The notes below the pieces were generated by a model that searched no databases, was not told the DNA's origin, and saw only the letters and a list, made by a program, of their open reading frames with translations. The translations under genes were made by a program, and so were the position numbers. A DNA stretch of 64,000 nt from Lineus longissimus (Eukaryota > Nemertea > Pilidiophora > Heteronemertea > Lineidae): positions 10,850,001-10,914,000 of the forward strand of contig NC_088314.1 of NCBI RefSeq assembly GCF_910592395.1, read 5' to 3'. Positions 33,350 through 44,603 of this stretch are shown piece after piece (the first letter of the stretch is position 1; every line of letters begins with the position of its first letter).

Positions 33350-33563
33350 TGTGCGCAGGAGCACAGAGTTGAGCTGATGGCGAACGAGAAGACAAGGGTT
33401 TGATCTATATCCTATGAAGGTTTATTCTCAACTAACTCACATGCATGGTAAATGATACAACAGATAGAAAATAAAGCTGATTGGCTAAGTAGCGCGGGAG
33501 GCGTGGCTAATGCAATGGTAATTAGGCCAATGGTAACTAGGCTAATGCGGAGGTGCCGCAACA
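33350..33563 (-). repeat. BEL 2 3' LTR
   Basis: On the minus strand it begins TGTTGCGGCACC right after a purine-rich GGGAG, contains AATAAA, and ends GCGCACA next to ATATG. Confidence 0.9.
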
Positions 33564-33937
33564 CTCCCGGCGGCGGCAGTGATAAAGGGACCGCACAACA
33601 GTAATCCAAATCCGGACGTTAGACAATCTACCAGTCAAAACAAACCGATTATAAAGGATTATAGTTAATGTAAGATAATTACTGAACACTAGTATATAGA
33701 AATGCACGTTGTACATAATGTATCCGTAATGTAATTATGGCGTCCAGCCTGATTAGAGTTTGTTTACATGACATTTAAACGCCCCTATAAATATAAAAGG
33801 GCATGATCATATAGTGGATTATAGAACAAGTTATATTACGTTGTGTTCGTTGCGTTTGAGAGTCACGTGCATTTGATGAGCAAACTTCAACGGCAAATGC
33901 ATAAGCGATATAATGCTCAGACGCAATACCATTATCA

Positions 33938-34348
33938 TCAATTGTCACTAGTGATCCATTGTTTTATTTTAACATCGGCGCGCTGAGCGGCGAGTCTCTT
34001 TGGGCGCTTGATCTGGCTATCCTTGCCATGATCAGGCCTATTCTTGACAGTGGTAATCGTCGGTTGTTTGATTTGACTATCCTTGTCATGATCAGAACAA
34101 TCAGTGTTCATGTTTGGAGATTCATTACATCCAGTTGATACCTCGATCGGATATAATTTCGCGATTGGTAGATTTTTGTGTCCAGATTTTGTTTTGATGT
34201 TGGCAGCACGTGCCAAGCCATCATTGCCATAGATGAGAGATTCGATCACTGCCATATCCCAGTTCACCCGTTTCTTTTGATCAGAATGTACGAGTACAAC
34301 ATCACCAGGTTTGACACGATTATAAATATCGCCAAGTTTTGTCTGCAG
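33938..34348 (-). pseudogene. BEL 2 pol C-terminal domain (DUF5641-like)
   Basis: It follows integrase after a stop at 34349. 'DIYNRVKPGDVVLVHSDQK' and 'WDMAVIESLIYGNDGLARA' match the small domain after BEL/Pao integrase. A duplicated segment built on 'DHGKDSQIKRP' and 'DHDKDSQIKQP' comes before the final stop. Confidence 0.75.
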
Positions 34349-35175
34349 TTAATGACGTTCTCTTAATGCAGTGAGGTATTCACTGCTCCATCGATTCCAG
34401 AATCGTTCTAGAATGGATGCTAGGTTGTCACGTCGTTTGATGAGATCATCTCTGTTGTATGTCGGATCTGAGTATTCATCTGCATCATAACTGGCATGTG
34501 GTAGATGGGTTAACAATCTTCCATATAGTAAATGCCCTGGAGTTAACGGTGTTGGCTCGTTTTCACTGTAGACGTACGTTATGGGACGATTATTGAGCAC
34601 TGATTCGATTTCGCAAAGCATGGTGGTCACTTCGTCGCGAGTGACGTAAGCGCGCCCAAGCACTTTCTTTAACGGGAGTTTGTTAAGTCCGATAATGCGT
34701 TCGTAGAATCCTCCCCACCAAGGGGTGCGCTTGGGAATGAATGTCCAATCGACGTGTTTGTTTGCCATTTCGATTTTGACCTCTTTGGCGGCGGATAGGA
34801 AAGTTGTTGCATTGTCACTAATTACGCGTTTTGGGAGAGATCGCCTGGCGGAAAAGCGGCGGAACGCACGTAAGAACGTTTGTGAAGATAAATCTCCGAC
34901 GAGTTCTAGGTGGACTGCGCGTGTGTTTGCACATGTAAACAAGCATACATAGCATTTATGTTCACCGAAATGAGATTTGACGTAAAGTTCGCCTGTGTAG
35001 TCAACTCCTGTTATTGTTAACGGTGGGGCTTGGTGTACGCGGAATTCCGGTAATGGAGCTCTGAGTGGTTTCGCGTAAGGTAATCTAGCTACCTTCTTAC
35101 AAATGACGCATGACAAAAGGATGGACTTAACCGTTACACGTATTTTTGTAATCCAGTATACCTGACGTAGGAATG
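34349..35175 (-). pseudogene. BEL 2 integrase
   Basis: A continuous core: CC of the zinc domain ('SCVICKKVARL'), then the catalytic triad in 'TGVDYTGELYV' (Asp), 'RVISDNATTFL' (Asp) and 'PWWGGFYERII' (Glu). 'VLNNRPITYVYSE' and 'TPGHLLYGR' are typical of BEL/Pao. Catalytic residues are intact. The frame joins a shifted upstream frame at about 35176 and stops at 34349. Confidence 0.9.
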
Positions 35176-37123
35176 TTACAGCGGCTTGAACACCTGAATG
35201 TAGGGTTCGTTCATGTGCATCAACGATGCGAAGCTTAGTGAACGGATGCTGCGGTGGTAGGAGTATTGGGAATTTCGCGCCTCAGTGATTGGGGCATTAT
35301 GTAAGCGGCCTCCACAACGTAGGATCTGCTGGTCGTCCAGGAACAATCGAAGTTGTCTTGAGAGGGCGCGCGTACGGTCTGATGTGCATGATCTCAGGTT
35401 GTCAATGTCCTTTTGATAGTGTGCTGCCTGTATGAACTTTATCCAAACATTATTTGCCCGAAACATGTCAGCGGCATCCAAGAGTCCAACATTGCGTAGT
35501 TGAGCCAGTTTCTTTAGATTGTCAATGAATCGAAATACCAGGGCAGTGACACGTTTGAGTTTAACGATAGAACTGAATCGATCAATGTCTAGGATCTTTC
35601 CGATTCCTAGTGATGGTGTGCTTTCCGCAACGTTGATGTGTTCCTTGGTCACTGCACTGCTCGTCTGACATGAATCCATAACAACTTCATGGTTGTGTTG
35701 GGACACTGTCGAGGATGGCCACACAGCATCTATAATCCATTTTGGACCCTTCCACCACAGATCAGAGGTTTTCAGGGTTTCTGTAGGAATACCCCTGGTC
35801 AAGAAGTCGGCAGGATTTTCGTTGGTTGGGCAATACCTGTACTCCTTAAATCAAATGATTTGACCTCAGCGACACGGTTGTTGACAAAGGTTGGTAACTG
35901 TTTGTTACTTTTAAGCCAAGCCAACACGATTTGACTGTCTGAAAACAGAGTTTTGTCAGTGATGACAATCTGGGCCCGTAACAGTTCGCATTCAACAAAT
36001 CTAGTCAACCTCGTGCCTAGAACGGCTGCCATAAGTTCAAGTCGTGGTAATGTAAGTTCCTTGACGGGTGCTACTCTTGACTTAGCCATGACAAGGCTAA
36101 CATCATTGTTGTGCCGTAAGTAAACAGTCGCTCCATTTGCTTTGATGCTACTATCTACAAAACAGATGATCTGAGTTTGTGCGGGAATGGCGGATGTGGA
36201 TAACATGGTCGAGTACAGTCTTGGTATTTCAATGTTTGTTGAGGCTCTTAGGTCTTGTTCAATTTCAAACCATGTACTGCGATAATCCGGAGGCAAATTG
36301 TCATCCAAGCCAATGTTTGCTTTCCACAGTGACTGTACAAATACCTTGGCCTTAACATGAACTGGGGCAAGTAATCCGAGGGGGTCAAACAGGCCGGATA
36401 CACGCTTGACAACTTCGCGTTTGGTGAGTGTGTCAGATTGATCGTAGGCATAGGGTTTGTATCCAATAACATCAGTCACTGTGTTCCACTTGAGTCCTAA
36501 AAAGGATGGGGTGTTATCTGCGTGTAGTACCTCATCCATCTTGGCCATTTCTCTTGAGTCGGGGGCTATTGGTTGACCATGATCGGAGTTTGAATCCACC
36601 TGTCTCGACCAATGTGTTGGCTTCTTTGTAGTCGACGATGGCTTCATCTTCATTTTGAGTACCACTGACAACATTATCAACATAGATGTTGTCCTTGAGG
36701 TCGACTGAGGTGTCTGAGCTATTGGCATCTAGATGGGTGCGAATGACTGCATTTAGAATAGCAGGACTGGAAATCGATCCAAAAAGAACAGATGAAAATC
36801 TATAGACAACAAAGTCACTTTCGGGATCCCTTGGGTCCGTCAACCATAGAAACTTCGTGAAATATCTGGATTGTTCGTGAAGGCCAACACAGAGAAAGGC
36901 TTTTTCGATGTCACTGATGAGAGCTATCGGATTCAATCGAAATCTGAGTAAGATGCCTACCATATCATTGAGTAATGGCGGTCCCTTTTCGAGGCGGTCA
37001 TTCAGGCTTGGCGAATTCTTCATATTAGAGCTGCAGTCGTAGACCACACGAATTGGTGTAGTGGGAGAGTCTTTCTTTACGCAATGATGGGGTAGATAAT
37101 GTCCCGTGATGATGTCATCATCA
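35176..37123 (-). pseudogene. BEL 2 reverse transcriptase, RNase H and pre-integrase linker
   Basis: RT motifs: 'GHYLPHHCVKK', 'IRVVYDCSS', 'LISDIEKAFLCV', and the catalytic box 'IYVDNVV', where the second Asp of DD is Asn, so RT is probably dead. The frame shifts near 36560. RNase H follows ('CFVDSSIKANGATVYL', 'LTLPRLELMAAVL', 'TLFSDSQIVLAWL'). It shifts again at about 35800 and continues through 'RGIPTETLKTSDLWWKGPKW' to 35176. The 5' portion lies beyond the Kolobok insertion at 38663-38955. Confidence 0.9.
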
Positions 37124-37397
37124 TTAAAGGTCATATATCAAGGTTTTTTGCCATTTTCTGCTGTAAGACGATTTCAAAAGTGTACCTAACACTCTATACA
37201 ATACAGAAAACCAAATGCAATTATGTGTTTGACAACTTGATTACCTGATCAGGCTAGCAACTGGCTTGTTAGAGCCAGGCGGCGGGTTCAGCAAAAGTTG
37301 TGATGTAGATCAGGTCATCTGTACATGTCATGCAATCATAAAAGCAGGAGGGCCTTAATTAATTATGCACACCTGGAAGTAATGTGTTTCATTCACT

Positions 37398-37751
37398 ATG
37401 GTGTATTGTGTGGCTCCGAATTGTGTCAAGGCTAGCACAAAGAACAATCGAATGACGGATGGGACCCATTTTCATGAATTTCCAAAGCCAGTTGAACGAG
37501 ATAGGAGGAAGCTGTGGATTCGGAAGTGCAAACGTTTGGAGTGTTGGAAGCCTGGGCCTTCGGCCAAACTTTGCAGTGATCACTTTATCGATACGGATTA
37601 TCACATGAAGCCGGATATCTGCATCCAACTGAATATTAAATGCCACTTGTTAAAAACAGCTGTTCCATCTGTATTCGATTTGACCAACCCCACTTACATG
37701 CGACAGCCTCCAAAGGAACGTTCGTTAGCCAAAAAACGTAAACATCAAGAA
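37398..37751 (+). pseudogene. THAP-domain first exon of a Kolobok transposase
   Basis: It starts at ATG 37398. Zinc ligands of the C2CH THAP finger are visible: C4 and C9 ('YCVAPNC') and 'CSDHF', with the conserved Trp ('LWIRKCKR') and an 'AVPSVF' box near residue 91. The frame runs into GTGAGT at 37752, a good splice donor, like the exon 1 donor of the 57323 gene. No later exons follow in this short element, so it is a remnant. The finger would bind the transposon ends. Confidence 0.85.
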
Positions 37752-38303
37752 GTGAGTTGAACACTATTTCATGATTTATACACTGCTGATGCACACAACA
37801 CTCATACTACCCAAATGGCACATGTCATCCACTGTACAGTGGCTACACAACCATGTCAATTGCATTTAATGCCCGAGGCTGCTGAGGTCGGTTGTTATAC
37901 ATAATGTGTAGGCCCTATTGGGGCCTGTGATACCGCATAGTGTCTTCTTGTGTTCCAGCCATAGCAAGGTGACAGCGAGGTGACAGCGACACAGGTCAGT
38001 GTCAGTGACAGCCACTGTCAATGACAGATTATTGTCATCTGACATCTAGGCCTATCTAACGTTGCACGGCATTATATCGTCACGTCAAGATGATTGTGCA
38101 TAATACCGTCACTTTTCAATAGTAGTTCAGCGTCATGACATAACTGGCGATACAACACAGACGAGGTGAAACAATATTGTGCAACATTAGTCTGTTCAAA
38201 AATCATACAATACATGTTATGCATCTGCAACCATCTATCAATGTCTTCTTTGCTATATCGGCAGGTCTGCCATGCAAATTGATTAACCACAAATTCTAAT
38301 TTA

Positions 38304-38423
38304 TCAATATATCAATATCAATGGCTCGAACATGTATGGCTCAACGTTTAAATATCCTTCTGTATCGACCAAAACATCCTCAAATTCACTGCTCTCACTC
38401 TCTGAACTGTATGCGGAAGCCAT
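38304..38423 (-). pseudogene. Acidic first exon resembling the P2X7-ballast partner gene
   Basis: A 39-residue frame from ATG 38423: a Ser/Glu-rich start (MASAYSSESESSEFED) and then 'VEPYMFEPLI'. The partner gene at 50574 also has an acidic Ser-rich start and 'GYQFEPLVE'. It lies opposite the THAP exon and converges on it, as in the large element. A further minus frame at 38072-38290 could be a decayed second exon but is unconvincing. Confidence 0.5.
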
Positions 38424-38662
38424 CTTGCTTTGTTCTGACTGACCTGACCTACGTAATCAAAAAATCCCTAGCGGCCACATGTGGAACTAATCTAAAGTTG
38501 TGTGTGGTGGGAAATTCAAATAGGTTCAAATTGAAAATTGAAATAACTAAATAATGACTTTATTATTAGAATTTTTTTAATGTCTGGGATCTTGTTTTTT
38601 TAACCCTCAACATATTTCATGAGTATCAAGCATGTTTTCAAACCTTGATATATGACCTTTAA

Positions 38663-39135
38663 CTCTCTCGACAAATCCCCTTGTCTCTTGCTCTTTGATG
38701 ATTCTGTCATAAACGGATAACAGTTCTGGAGAAAGTTTCCATACCATATTCCTTGTGCGATTGTTAGTTATCCTGTAGTTGGGCGGCAACGGTGAATGTT
38801 CATCTTTCCAAGGGATTTTTGCGACATATTGCGACTCTCGTTTCTCAATGTACTTGTTGCTGAATGATTGCAAGTCCTTGCTTACCGATACTTCGTTTTG
38901 AACACCATTGCAAGGTTCACGGATTCCGATTGCTTCCAAAACTTGGTCAGGGGGTCGGACTCTGGTATGTCAGTAGTTACTGCCACGTGGAAGGAGGCGA
39001 GGAGGATTGGTGGGAAGGAAAGGCCAGGTGGAGCAATGTATGGTGTCTGCTGTTACACTTGCGGCATGTCCCGTTTGATGTGCAATAGCTGGCGCCATGT
39101 TTGCTGCTCAAACAATTAAAGCATAATCCGTTGCG
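38663..39135 (-). pseudogene. BEL 2 zinc knuckle and pol N-terminus
   Basis: Near 39020-39115 one frame reads 'CRKCNSRHHTLLH', the Pao-type knuckle. Within about 80 bases follow 'ESDPLTKFW' and then 'IPWKDEHSPLPPNYRI' and 'GFVERV', the region just before RT. The aspartic protease expected between knuckle and RT is not there. Several frame changes occur. Confidence 0.75.
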
Positions 39136-42121
39136 TCTAGCAATTTGGTAGCGTTTCTGATGGTCCTTGATAACTGAACATGCATTTGAGCTATGATCTT
39201 ATCCATTACAGAATGCACAGTTTCTAGTGAATTGCGCGGCGTTGGTATGAAAGGCTTGGGTGGATGCCGTATTTTGCGGGCGAAAATCGGGACCATGCGA
39301 TAGAAACGAATCGGTACTATAATCAGTAGAAACATCTCCCGCCTCCATTGCATCGATCTCCTTCTGAAGCGCAATTCGTAAATCCTTTAAGAGCCATCGT
39401 TCGATCCATGATCCCGGGCGATTATCCTTCGTATGTCACCCGGAATCTTTTCCACGACAATGGGAACGAGAAGAGCACCAAACAATTCATCACTGTTTCC
39501 CAGTGCATCCAATCCACGAATATAACTTTCTAGGTTGTCAAAAAACACTTTCAATGACGTTAGTTCGTTAATTGGGCGTGGAAGTTCCCAGAGAGCTTTC
39601 ATGTAAGCTCCACGAATTTTATGCTCCTGGCCGTCTCGTTTCTTTAGTAGCTCCATGGCATGTTTGTAATTCGCGTTTGTCAGTGATAGTCCTTCTATCG
39701 TTTTTGCAGCTTCCCCCGTCAACTGAGCCCTCAGGTACTGAAATTTCTGAATATCATCTAAGGAATCGTCCTTATCGACAGCGGCTTCAAATGAGTCACG
39801 AAAGCTCTGCCATTGCAATATGTCCCCATTGAAGTGGGAAAGTTGTAGCTTAGGCAAGTTCACTTTCTTTTGGCGACCTACCGAGCTTGTCGCTGAGATG
39901 GATGTATCGAGGCCGGGATCGGGATCTAGGGCCACAGCAGCCATTTTGCGTCTATCCAAAAAGTTCTGGAAAATCGTCAGATTTTTTTTCACGTCGACTG
40001 TATAGTCGTCGGCCTCTATGAATGCCGTTCCGTAGGCGGTGTCGTCATCGATTTTATCGAGCAGAATTTCGTCGTACCTTTTAATGAGTTCGAGTCTTGT
40101 CCTTATGTCGGCTACGGTAGCCATCAAAATATCCACGTCCTGTTGTGCTAAATCCTCGTTTTTGGCTCACCGTAAGGGGAGTCTATATGATAGCGCTGTG
40201 TCCGTCGTCGTCGTAGTCGTCGTCGTCGTCGTCGTCGTATCCTAACAGTGGCACATTTCTTAACTGCTAGGGCTATGAACTTGAAACTTTGTACACAGAA
40301 TGCCCTAGGTCAGCTGACCTCTGACACTGATTTTCGGTCCGATCTGATTCTCTGTTTGGCCACCAGGGGGCCAAATGTCGATATCTAAAACGTGTGATAT
40401 CTCGCTTATTAGTGACTTGTTTTCGATAAAACTTTTGTTGTAGGTACTCATAGCAAATATACATTTTATATCATACGGGTTTTTAATTTGACCTTGTTTT
40501 CAATGTCACAGAGGTCATATGGCGTAAATTGGCCATTAGAGTGTAAACTATGGCACGTTTCTTAACCACTAAAGCTATGAACTTGAAACTTGGTACTTAT
40601 AACCCCCTATATCACATAGCCTCTGGTGCTGAATTTTGGTTTGATCTGATTCCTAACTTTGCCACCAAGGGGCCAAAAGTGGAAATCTAAAAAGTGTGAT
40701 ATCTCGCTTATTAGTGATTTGTTTTTGATGAAATTTTTATGGTAGGTTTTCCTAGCAAGGGTATATCACATATCATACGTGTTTTTGATTTGACCTACTT
40801 TTCAAGGTCACAGAGGTCAAATGGCGTAAATTTGCCGTTTGAGTGTAACTGGGGCACGTTTCTTAACCAATAAAGCTTTGAACTTGAAATTTGGTGCACC
40901 TGATTCCCTACATCATTTAACCTCTGACACCGAATTTCAGTCTAATCTGATTCTCGACCAAAAAATGTAAAAAGTGCAATATCTCGCTTAATAGTGACTT
41001 GTTTTCAATTCTATTTCATGGTAGGTACTCAGAGCAAGGATACATCACATATCCTACGGTTTTTGATTTGACCTTATTTTCAAGGTCACAGAGGTCAAAT
41101 GGTGTGAATTGGCCGTTTGTGTGTAACTATGGCACGTTTCTTAACCACTAAAGCTATGAACTTTAAACCTGGTACACATGACTCCCTAGGTCAGATGACC
41201 TGTGACACTGATTTTCGGTCTGGTCTGATTCTTAACTGGGCCACCAGGGGGCCAAAACAAAAAATTTGAATAGTGCCATATCTCGCTTATTACTGATTAG
41301 TTTTTGGTAAAAATGTTATGGTAGATACTCTTAGCAAGGATACATCACATATGATGCGGGTTTTTAATTTGACGTTCTTGTCAAGGTCACAGAGGTCAAA
41401 CGGCTTAAATTGGCCATTTTAGCATAACTGTGGCACGTTTGTTAACCCCTAAGGCTATGAACTTGAGACTTTGTACAAAGAACCCCCTAGGTCAGCTGAC
41501 CTCTAACCCTGAATTTCAGTCCGGTTTGATTCTCGACTTGGCCACCAGGGGGCCAAAAGTGAAAACCTAGAAAGTGTGATATCTCGCTTATTAGTGATTC
41601 GTTTTCAATAACATTTTTATGGTAGGTTCTCTAAGCAGGGATACATCACATATCATATGAGATTGGTCGTTTGAGTGTAACTATGGCACATTTCTTAACC
41701 ACTATAGCTATGAACTTGAAATTTGGTGCACATGACTCCCTACGTCATGTCACCTTGGACACCCAATTTTGATCTGATCTGGTACTCAACTTGGCCACCA
41801 AGAGGCCAAAACTAAAATTGGTAAAAAGTGCAATATCTCGTTTATTAGTGACTTGTTTTTGATGATATTCTTATGGTTACCATAATGGTACTTACTCCAA
41901 GCAACGATACATCACATGTCATACCGACTTTGGTTTGACCTATATACTATACATGTACAATGTTTCTTAACCTGGATGAATTCCAAAGCACCAAATATCT
42001 ATACGGTGAGCACAATGGCCCTGGCCGTTTCATTTATCAAGTCCGATGCTTTCTTGGTTTGTGTTGTCATCTGCCCCTGTTGGGCAGTCCGCTGGCACAG
42101 TACCTTATCTCCTGCCATCAT
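39136..42121 (-). pseudogene. BEL 2 Gag (DUF1759 type), split by a HINE-like element
   Basis: Gag starts at ATG 42121, 27 bases after the LTR. It reads 'MMAGDKVLCQR...KKASDLI', is interrupted at 42034-40161, and resumes in frame with 'EDLAQQDVDIL'. The core shows 'VNLPKLQLSHFNGDILQW' and 'KFQYLRAQLTGEAAKTI', typical DUF1759. It stops at 39387. The rest of Gag continues in another frame (39108-39374). Confidence 0.85.
40161..42034 (+). mobile_element. HINE-like element, copy 1 (about 300-bp tandem repeats)
   Basis: Layout: T-run, GGCTCACCGTA, a GTCGTC microsatellite (40200-40238), then about six monomers of 250-303 bp starting GGCACGTTTCTTAACC (40249, 40552, 40853, 41131, 41432, 41685). It ends TACGGTGAGC, a small hairpin ATGGCCCTGGCCGT and TTTCATT. 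The subterminal GCTCACCGTA is the inverse of TACGGTGAGC. Insertion left the BEL Gag frame open across the gap, with no duplication and T on both sides. This fits non-autonomous Helentrons; the assignment is inference. Confidence 0.7.
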
Positions 42122-42147
42122 GTAGATCCTGGTCACTGGTCACCAAA
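42122..42147 (-). promoter_or_regulatory. BEL 2 primer-binding site and leader
   Basis: On the minus strand the LTR end GCGCACA is followed by TT and TGGTGACCAGTGACC, a plausible tRNA-primed site, then the Gag ATG. Confidence 0.6.
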
Positions 42148-42361
42148 TGTGCGCATGAGCACAGAGTTGGGCGGATGGGGAACGAGAAGACAAGGGTTTG
42201 ATCTATATCCTATGAAGGTTTATTCTCAACTAACTCACATGCATGGTAAATGATACAACAGATAGACAATAAAGCTGATTGGCTAAGTAGCGCGGGAGGC
42301 GTGGCTATGGCAATGGTAATTAGGCCAATGGTAACTAAGCTAATGCGGAGGGGCCGCAACA
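42148..42361 (-). repeat. BEL 2 5' LTR
   Basis: Partner of 33350-33563, same length. The outer flank is ATATG, the target duplication. Confidence 0.9.
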
Positions 42362-42366
42362 ATATG

Positions 42367-42911
42367 CAATGTTGGTGAACAGAGCGCCGTTTGTAACAAC
42401 AGTGTGTCATCGTTTTCTTCAACGCATTTCCAGTAGGCCCGACGTGAAACTCGGCCCTTTTCATCAAATTTGGTATCTCAAGACAACGGAGGTGTCCTCT
42501 TAGAGAATCCAGTCAGACTCTTTTTACATATTACAAAGAAATGCCTTGACTACCTGAAAATACAATCTGTTCGGCATTCCCAAGGTCAGTTTGCAGCGCG
42601 AATGCAAAATGACCAGTTGAGCTTAAAGGGGTACCTGTTTAAAGTGCAGTTTCCGTCAAATGTGAACACTGCGGTGGCACAAGGCATGAATTGCCTTGAC
42701 CAAGGACTAAACAAATATGCTTCTATATGATATATGTTGAATATGAATAGCTAGATGCTTTCCGGATCAGAATATGCATGATTTGCAGTATGTGATTGAC
42801 GCTGAACGTGATTATTTTGCACAATTGAGGCGTTCTATATATTTCGACGTATGGGATGCTAAGTATGACACAATTTGAGCAGATTGTCATAGTACATATG
42901 GTATTTTTAGA
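42367..42911. other. No gene recognised
   Basis: Intronic sequence between BEL 2 and the X repeat. An 86-codon plus-strand ORF at 42470-42730 has no recognisable motif. Confidence 0.4.
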
Positions 42912-43053
42912 TGGTCGTTCCAGCCTTTCCTTTTGAGGAAGCCTGTGTTGTCAGTTATCAGGAGACTTGTCGGAGGCTGACGTTTTATCAATTGTTAAAA
43001 AAAGGCTTTCAGGGTAATGTCAACCTTACCTTAAAAGGTTTCATTAGGGACTT
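42912..43053 (+). repeat. X repeat, copy 2, first part
   Basis: It matches 32611-32755 and stops at GGGACTT where the element at 43054 begins. It resumes at 47461. Confidence 0.75.
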
Positions 43054-44603
43054 TTTAGCTCAGCTGACAATGTCAGCAAAGCTAGCAATATTACTTAGGG
43101 AATGGTGTCCGTCCTTCCTTCCTTCCATCCATCCGTGTCACTTTTGGGCATTTTGTAACATAAGACCTAGGCACTTTGTTGACGCTGCTAAATTAGGAGT
43201 AGCCCAAGATGAACTCAGAAACCAAAAATCAGCGCGATCCGACCTACATTCGGCGAATGAGGTCATCGAGAAGTTTAAACTTCTTTCCTTTATACCCTAC
43301 CTCGGTCCGCAGAGGAAATATTGTTTTCAAATCTGGCCGAATATTTTTTGATAATTTTTCATTTTGACTTGTAATGGAATTAGTTTAGTTTTCACCGCCA
43401 GTTGGCGCTACAGGCACATTTGACTGATTTTTTGACGATTCAAATCCCGGGTTATGACGTATAGTTGCGCAGTTGTATTCTGCGCATTGAATTGGCCAAG
43501 GAACCAGGCTATATTTCAGCATACCTGCTGTGACCAGTCTAAAGATTGAAGATTGAGTTTGCAACAAGTAACCAATTTTCTGCTAAAAAGTAGTCAAGTA
43601 GGCGATATTATCACTAGTTCCTTTCAGTGGGTAGTCATAAGGTCTTCAGGGAATATTTTCAGAAATTAGTTCTTGAAAATTTGGCCACAATTCTGTGAAA
43701 ACGATATCGGAAGTGCACGCTCTGTTCGCGATGTATTTTGAAGTGGAGAATTCCCACAGTATGTGCAGTGAATCGGCATGATTCTGTTTGTATATTAGTT
43801 TTTAGTACTACGATTCTTACACGAGTAAAAAGTAGACATTCCAAGCAACACAATAATGTTACTCCCATAAAAATTGATTCAAAATTGACGGAGGTATGGC
43901 ATTCTGTTCGGCAATTGGCAGCGCTGATAAAATACATTGCATGCCAAATGGCACACTTTAAAAAGCGCTCATTGGACAACGTAGGGAATCACCAGAAATG
44001 ACGTCATCGTTGGTCTAAATCTTCTGTATAATAATACTGGAAGGGGGACGAATAAAGTCACACTTAGAGGCGTTGGATCGCCTTGAAATTTTGCATGAAT
44101 GGTGGTGACACCTTACCCTGATGCTACGTCTTGGTTTTGTTCAAAAATTTACTTCAGCGGAGCAGTAATAAGGGATTTTTAATCGGACACTGTCAATTCT
44201 CCGTACCACTCACAGAAGCCAAGCCATTGCTGTTAAGTTATGCAGGGGCTTAATCAATTACCTGCACTCCCTGTGGGGTGAATGACATTACCTTTTGAAC
44301 AGCTGGCTGTAGGGGGATGATTGGAACAGCCGGTATACCTGCTGACCTGCTGAACCCAGGTTATTGTTATTTTCAATCCACGATTGCAGGTCACCTGATT
44401 TTTTGAGATTTCGCGGGAAATGAAATTGTAAACAAACGCATGTGTGCAGTTCAAATGTAAACAAAAATGTATTTTTGGTGACTTGGGTTTTCCCGCAGTT
44501 AGGAGCTGGGGTCAAATTGGTGGTCTGTTGTTTATGGGTGCTGTTTTAGTCAGAGCTAGCCCTTGATTATGAAGGGATTTTCAAATTAAGGTGACCATGG
44601 TTT

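Larger units (their letters stand above)
37128..38658 (+). mobile_element. Small Kolobok-type transposon (THAP, TTAA) inside BEL 2
   Basis: Terminal inverted repeats AGGTCATATATCAAGG lie at both ends, flanked by TTAA on both sides (37124-37127 and 38659-38662). Removing the element and one TTAA restores an open BEL frame (FVERV then NDDDIITG), so the ends are exact. The plus strand has a THAP-domain first exon; the minus strand, facing it, has an acidic first exon like that of the P2X7-ballast gene in the big element. TTAA duplication plus THAP is the signature of the Kolobok superfamily. At 1.5 kb it is an internally deleted copy. Confidence 0.88.
33350..42361 (-). mobile_element. BEL/Pao retrotransposon 2 with nested insertions
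   Basis: LTRs of 214 bp (33350-33563 and 42148-42361) are flanked by the perfect 5-bp duplication ATATG (33345-33349 and 42362-42366). By eye the LTRs differ at about 10 positions, so this copy is older than the gypsy one. Between them on the minus strand are Gag, a zinc knuckle, RT, RNase H, integrase and a C-terminal domain, broken by frameshifts. Two elements are nested inside: a Kolobok-type transposon (37128-38658) and a HINE-like element (40161-42034). Confidence 0.93.

Noticed and set aside
38072-38290. Minus-strand 72-residue frame as the second exon of a ballast gene
   Set aside because: The Cys pattern (C-x-CG-x2-C, CC) is not kept. A decayed exon is possible but not shown.
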